From NCBI GenBank assembly GCA_018668475.1, contig JABJCZ010000217.1:1-8293 (forward strand): DNA of 8,293 nt. Direction: 5' to 3'. The position numbers and the translations under genes are program-made. Below are positions 5,732 through 8,293 of the stretch, in pieces. The first letter of the stretch is position 1. Every line of letters begins with the position of its first letter. Source of the stretch: Alphaproteobacteria bacterium. GTDB lineage: Bacteria > Pseudomonadota > Alphaproteobacteria > UBA828. The notes under the pieces are model-generated. The model was not told where the DNA came from and did no database searches. It saw nothing but the letters and a program-made list of their open reading frames with translations.

Positions 5732-6604
5732 ATGTTCAAAGGATTTGAACGCCTGACCATCGAGGTCGATGGCATTGCCATCAATCTGATGAAAGGCGGT
5801 AAGGGCCGTCCCTTGTTGTTGCTGCACGGCTACCCGCAATCGCACGCGATGTGGCATCTGGTGGCACCGTTGTTGGCGCAGCATTTTACAGTTGTGGTGC
5901 CGGACCTGCGGGGCTATGGCGATTCCGCGAAACCGGCATCTGACGAAGCTCATATGGTCTATAGCAAACGGGCGACGGCGGCGGATCAGGTCGGCGTCAT
6001 GAAAGCGCTCGGGTTCGAGACATTTGGAGTCGTCGGGCATGATCGGGGCGGCCGTGTCGGGCACCGGATGGCGCTCGACTTTCCGGACCAGGTAAATCGC
6101 CTGGCGGTGCTCGATATCGTGCCGACACTGCTGGCCTTCGAAGAGACTGATCAGGAGAAGGCCTCCGGCTATTACCACTGGTTTTTTCTGAGCCAGCCGC
6201 CTTGTTTGCCCGAGCACCTGATTGGTGGTGATCCGGTATTTTATCTCCACTGGTGCCTGAAGAGCTGGGGCGGCTCGCTGGACTACTTCATGCCTGAGGC
6301 GATGGCGGAATACGAGCGCTGCTTTTCAGACCCTGACACGATCAGGGCGAGCTGCGAGGATTACCGCGCCGGTGCCACCATTGACCTTGAGCATGACCGC
6401 GCAGACCTTGAAAAGAAGGTGACTTGCCCGGTCTTCGCATTGTGGGGCGAGCGTAGCCGGATCCATAAATGGTACGACGTCGGCGCCAAATGGCGGGAAC
6501 GGGCGAGCGATGTTACTGCTGGGTCCCTCGATTGCCATCATTTTATGCCGGAAGAAGACCCGGAAGAGGTGACCCGCGCGCTGTTTTACTTTCTGCGCAG
6601 CTGA
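5732..6604 (+). CDS. Alpha/beta hydrolase, haloacetate (fluoroacetate) dehalogenase-like
   Basis: The 290-residue protein has an alpha/beta-hydrolase fold with HGYPQSHAMW (32-41, oxyanion region) and PDLRGYGDS (57-65). Against the characterised fluoroacetate dehalogenase RPA1163, the active site is intact: nucleophile D104 in GHDRGGR (102-108), carboxylate-binding R105 and R108, acid D128 (LDIVP), the halide pocket H149-W150 (YYHWFFL) and probably Y211 (EDYRAGATID), and base H270 (HHFMPEE). Such enzymes hydrolyse haloacetates to glycolate and halide (EC 3.8.1.3) in the cytoplasm. I infer that reaction; close homologues may instead act on epoxides or other esters. No transporter or glycolate oxidase gene is nearby. 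The gene may be co-transcribed with zapE (99-base gap) or independent. Its stop lies 18 bases from the convergent membrane-protein gene. Confidence 0.88.
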   Translation: MFKGFERLTIEVDGIAINLMKGGKGRPLLLLHGYPQSHAMWHLVAPLLAQHFTVVVPDLRGYGDSAKPASDEAHMVYSKRATAADQVGVMKALGFETFGVVGHDRGGRVGHRMALDFPDQVNRLAVLDIVPTLLAFEETDQEKASGYYHWFFLSQPPCLPEHLIGGDPVFYLHWCLKSWGGSLDYFMPEAMAEYERCFSDPDTIRASCEDYRAGATIDLEHDRADLEKKVTCPVFALWGERSRIHKWYDVGAKWRERASDVTAGSLDCHHFMPEEDPEEVTRALFYFLRS

Positions 6605-6630
6605 CCGGACGTGATCGCGAGATCAACCGG
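6605..6630. terminator. Possible bidirectional terminator hairpin between convergent genes
   Basis: An inner perfect stem TGATC/GATCA (6612-6616 and 6621-6625) closes a GCGA tetraloop of the GNRA type. Outer CCGG blocks (6605-6608 and 6627-6630) can extend it with a small bulge. It starts right after the dehalogenase stop and includes the stop of the convergent gene. There is no T-run on either side, so the terminator call is tentative. Confidence 0.3.
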
Positions 6631-7447
6631 CAATGCTCGTGTGCAATTGCGCCACGGCGATGGCAGCAAGTACAGGCAGTAGGCAAAGGGCGCCAAGTAC
6701 CCACGGGTGCATTGATCGCGCAAATTTGCTGGTCCCGAGGTTGATATGGCGCACGGCAACATCGGCAAAAAACACCAGTATGAGGATGGCAAGTGCCGGC
6801 AAGCTGGCGGCGCTGAACAGTGCCAGGTTCGCAATTAGCCCGAGCAGCGTCACCTGCGCACCGAGCAACAGGGCCGCGTTCCAAGGGTAGCGGGTCTGCG
6901 GCCAATTCCATAATAGAAATCCGACCAGAGCCGCTGCCGTCGCAAAGGCGAGTTTGGCTTGTGTATCGGCGTCGCCGATCATGGCCACGAGCCCGACACC
7001 AATGGCGGCGACGAGCAGTTTGATAACAGGCTCCATGCCGCCGTCCCGCCCAGCCTCTGCGCGCCAGAGCGTCACCAGACCGATGAACCAAAGGGCTGCG
7101 AGCCCGGCCAGTCGCCAGGGATGGTTCAGGTCTGCACGGGGCTCGGCAAGCCAGTAGAGCGCCACCGCCAACAAGGCGGCAAAAGCGAACCAGCGGGCAA
7201 ATGGCGCCACCCGGGTCAGATCGATCAATACGCCAAGGATTAGCCCGGCGGCCGTGACGTATGCGATTTTTTCAAGCGAGATGACCGGCGGCAATGGCGG
7301 CACCCCCATGGCGAGGCCATAGGTCGCCAATATGCCGAGCCCAACGCCGGCGGCGGACAACCGCGGCCCCATGGTGGCACGACCAGCGAAACGCAGCACG
7401 CCAGCCAGCAGGGCGCTGACCAGCAATGGCACCAATGCGGCCTGCAC
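6623..7447 (-). CDS. Multi-spanning membrane protein of unknown function
   Basis: Residues form about 9-10 predicted membrane helices (from the GTG, roughly 3-20, 30-48, 60-77, 83-101, 112-129, 139-158, 163-181, 188-212, 213-231, 248-267) joined by short loops, so this is an inner-membrane protein. I do not recognise the family and see no catalytic or transport motif. The coordinates give the first canonical start, GTG at 7447, which has no ribosome binding site. In the same frame an AAGGAG at 7490-7485 sits 7 bases before an ATC at 7477. Starting there would add ten residues beginning (M)ETGFLAEPA and give 284 aa. The gene lies downstream of the DUF882 peptidase on the same strand (about 60-90 bases) and is probably co-transcribed with it, perhaps for an envelope role. 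Confidence 0.8.
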   Translation of the reverse strand: MQAALVPLLVSALLAGVLRFAGRATMGPRLSAAGVGLGILATYGLAMGVPPLPPVISLEKIAYVTAAGLILGVLIDLTRVAPFARWFAFAALLAVALYWLAEPRADLNHPWRLAGLAALWFIGLVTLWRAEAGRDGGMEPVIKLLVAAIGVGLVAMIGDADTQAKLAFATAAALVGFLLWNWPQTRYPWNAALLLGAQVTLLGLIANLALFSAASLPALAILILVFFADVAVRHINLGTSKFARSMHPWVLGALCLLPVLAAIAVAQLHTSIAG

Positions 7448-7484
7448 TGCGGGTTCGGCCAGAAATCCGGTCTCGATGGGGTGT

Positions 7485-7490
7485 CTCCTT
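7485..7490 (-). promoter_or_regulatory. Ribosome binding site pointing to an ATC codon at 7477
   Basis: The minus strand reads AAGGAG, a 7-base spacer, then ATC GAG ACC in the frame of the membrane protein. Immediately 5' of it, GCGCC and GGCGC (7506-7502 and 7495-7491) can form a 5-bp hairpin with a 6-base loop. No ATG, GTG or TTG in the gene's frame lies within normal reach of this site. Confidence 0.5.
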
Positions 7491-7535
7491 GCGCCATAAG
7501 CGGCGCGTCTGGTGGCGGACCTTATTTAGCGAAAG

Positions 7536-8123
7536 TCAGCCTGTCCAGTGGCGCGCCGGTCCGACATCCATATGTAAGAAGTTGGAGCGCCGGTAGAGCC
7601 CGGCGCCACCGAGATTCAAGCCAGCAGCCGTCTCAAACAGCCGCTCCGCGGAGATGTCACGGTGGCGGATATCGATCGCCATGCCATAGGTGTGCAGGCT
7701 GTTGGTGGCAACCCCTTCACTTTTGTTCGCGAGCCACGCATTGGTGCTGTCCGAGCGAAAGCCGGATATGACATCAAAGTCAGCGGATGCGCCGGTTGCT
7801 TCAGCGAGACGAACCAGATGGTCGAGCACCTGGTAAAAAATGCTGCCGATCTGCCCCGTGCGTCGATCGCGCAGCAGAACATCGATGGTCGCCATGGCGT
7901 CTGTGTCGTACGTCCCTTCGCGCCAGTAGGTCAATTCGAGTTCTTCGTCCGTCCACAGATTGCGCAATCCAATTCGGCGCTCGTGTTTTTCCCAATACCC
8001 GGCGAGCGCCGGGCCCGCCGCAAGGGCTGCGCCACCACCGGCCAGACCGGCTAATATCTGCCGCCGGCCCGGTTGTTGGGTCGCAACCGGAGCAGCGGCA
8101 CTTTTTGGAATGTTCGATCGCAT
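7536..8123 (-). CDS. DUF882 family Zn peptidase (M15/YcbK-like) with Tat signal
   Basis: The 195-residue protein begins with a twin-arginine signal: GRRQIL (R20, R21), a hydrophobic stretch to about 39, and ALA before GYWEKH, so it should be exported folded. The mature domain matches DUF882, a relative of M15 D-Ala-D-Ala peptidases and E. coli YcbK (MepK). It has SGFRSDSTNAWL (120-131), SLHTYGMAIDIR (142-153) and NFLHMDVG (181-188), giving likely zinc ligands H144, D151 and H184. The expected role is cleavage of peptidoglycan cross-links in the periplasm. The substrate is inferred from MepK. The open frame extends to a TTG at 8171, but the ATG at 8123 puts the RR motif at a usual distance. 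No clear Shine-Dalgarno precedes either. A membrane-protein gene follows on the same strand. Confidence 0.92.
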   Translation of the reverse strand: MRSNIPKSAAAPVATQQPGRRQILAGLAGGGAALAAGPALAGYWEKHERRIGLRNLWTDEELELTYWREGTYDTDAMATIDVLLRDRRTGQIGSIFYQVLDHLVRLAEATGASADFDVISGFRSDSTNAWLANKSEGVATNSLHTYGMAIDIRHRDISAERLFETAAGLNLGGAGLYRRSNFLHMDVGPARHWTG

Positions 8124-8132
8124 ACCGGAAGC

Positions 8133-8293
8133 ATGACAAATGCCGCTTCCGACGCCAACCCCCTGCCGCAAGGGCTGCGGGTGTCAGGCCGTCAATCGGG
8201 CATCGGCGCGCTTGCTCCCGGGCCCGCCCTCCGCGATACTCCGCCCAACAGTAATATCGGGCTGTGCGGCCTGATCATGAACCACGGGAGAAC
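8133..8293 (+). CDS. Possible start of a rightward gene running off the edge
   Basis: From an ATG at 8133 the plus strand stays open to the window end (53 full codons, starting MTNAASDANPLPQGLRVSG and ending near CGLIMNHGR). A GGAA lies just before the ATG, too close to be a good binding site. The composition is rich in G, P and A, and I recognise no family. A competing reading is that a GGGAG at 8286-8290 is the ribosome binding site of a gene starting just past 8293, in which case this frame is leader sequence. Apart from this, 8124-8293 holds only the upstream region of the DUF882 gene, with no convincing promoter hexamers. Confidence 0.25.
   Translation, partial: MTNAASDANPLPQGLRVSGRQSGIGALAPGPALRDTPPNSNIGLCGLIMNHGR

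Noticed and set aside
5711..6250. 179-codon open frame on the minus strand across the dehalogenase gene
   Set aside because: It is antisense to a gene with a complete active-site signature and a strong ribosome binding site; its His/Gln/Arg-rich composition indicates a shadow.
6543..7091. 182-codon minus-strand frame overlapping the membrane-protein gene
   Set aside because: It shares the strand with a clearly hydrophobic multi-helix protein in another frame, and its Arg/Cys-rich translation looks non-coding.
7240..7497. 85-codon frame whose ATG lies just before the AAGGAG of the membrane-protein gene
   Set aside because: Its translation is rich in Cys, Trp and Pro, being the out-of-frame reading of membrane helices. 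The AAGGAG lies after its ATG, not before, so it cannot serve this frame.
8166..8180. CCGCA/TGCGG hairpin upstream of the DUF882 gene
   Set aside because: Five base pairs with a competing CCCT/AGGG pairing in a GC-rich stretch; expected by chance and not linked to a binding site.
1..8293. Search for mobile elements, CRISPR repeats, tRNAs and toxin-antitoxin pairs
   Set aside because: I saw no direct-repeat arrays, transposase or integrase motifs, tRNA-like cloverleaf ends or small paired ORFs that would support any of these.

Overview
This 8.3 kb window is a GC-rich piece of chromosome, most likely from an alphaproteobacterium. I infer this from the families present (ZapE, DUF938 methyltransferase, DUF882 peptidase with a Tat signal, DUF1499), their sequence style, and the GC-rich third codon positions. 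I see no rRNA, tRNA, CRISPR array, transposase, integrase or phage gene. It looks like ordinary core or soft-core chromosome holding several poorly characterised genes.

Layout, left to right. (1) A leftward block of four genes: a DUF1499 protein (2507-2112), a conserved exported protein of unknown function (2020-1517), an exported Sel1-repeat protein with a degenerate staphylococcal-nuclease-like C-terminus (1446-574), and another exported protein (523 to the left edge) that is cut off and starts at GTG. (2) Transcribed divergently from that block is a rightward diguanylate cyclase with an N-terminal globin-coupled sensor domain (2632-3726). It is probably a haem-based gas sensor that makes c-di-GMP. 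(3) Convergent with it, only 8 bases away, is a leftward DUF938 SAM-dependent methyltransferase (4367-3735). (4) Divergent from that gene come two rightward genes: the ATPase zapE (4502-5632) and an alpha/beta hydrolase with the full active-site signature of haloacetate (fluoroacetate) dehalogenases (5732-6604). (5) Convergent with the hydrolase, 18 bases away, is a leftward pair: a DUF882/M15-type peptidase with a Tat signal (8123-7536) and, downstream, a 9-10-TM membrane protein (7447-6623). The best Shine-Dalgarno of the membrane protein points to an ATC codon. (6) The last 170 bases hold the upstream region of the DUF882 gene and perhaps the start of a rightward gene that runs off the edge.

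The genes do not form one obvious pathway. Several act at the envelope: the exported proteins, the cell-wall peptidase and the division-associated ZapE. The sensor cyclase is a signalling gene, and the dehalogenase is a catabolic or detoxification enzyme. I found no convincing new multi-gene system. The points most worth a second look are the possible ATC start, the compact globin-GGDEF architecture, the dead-looking nuclease domain fused to Sel1 repeats, and zapE being followed by a dehalogenase rather than its usual alphaproteobacterial neighbour mdh.
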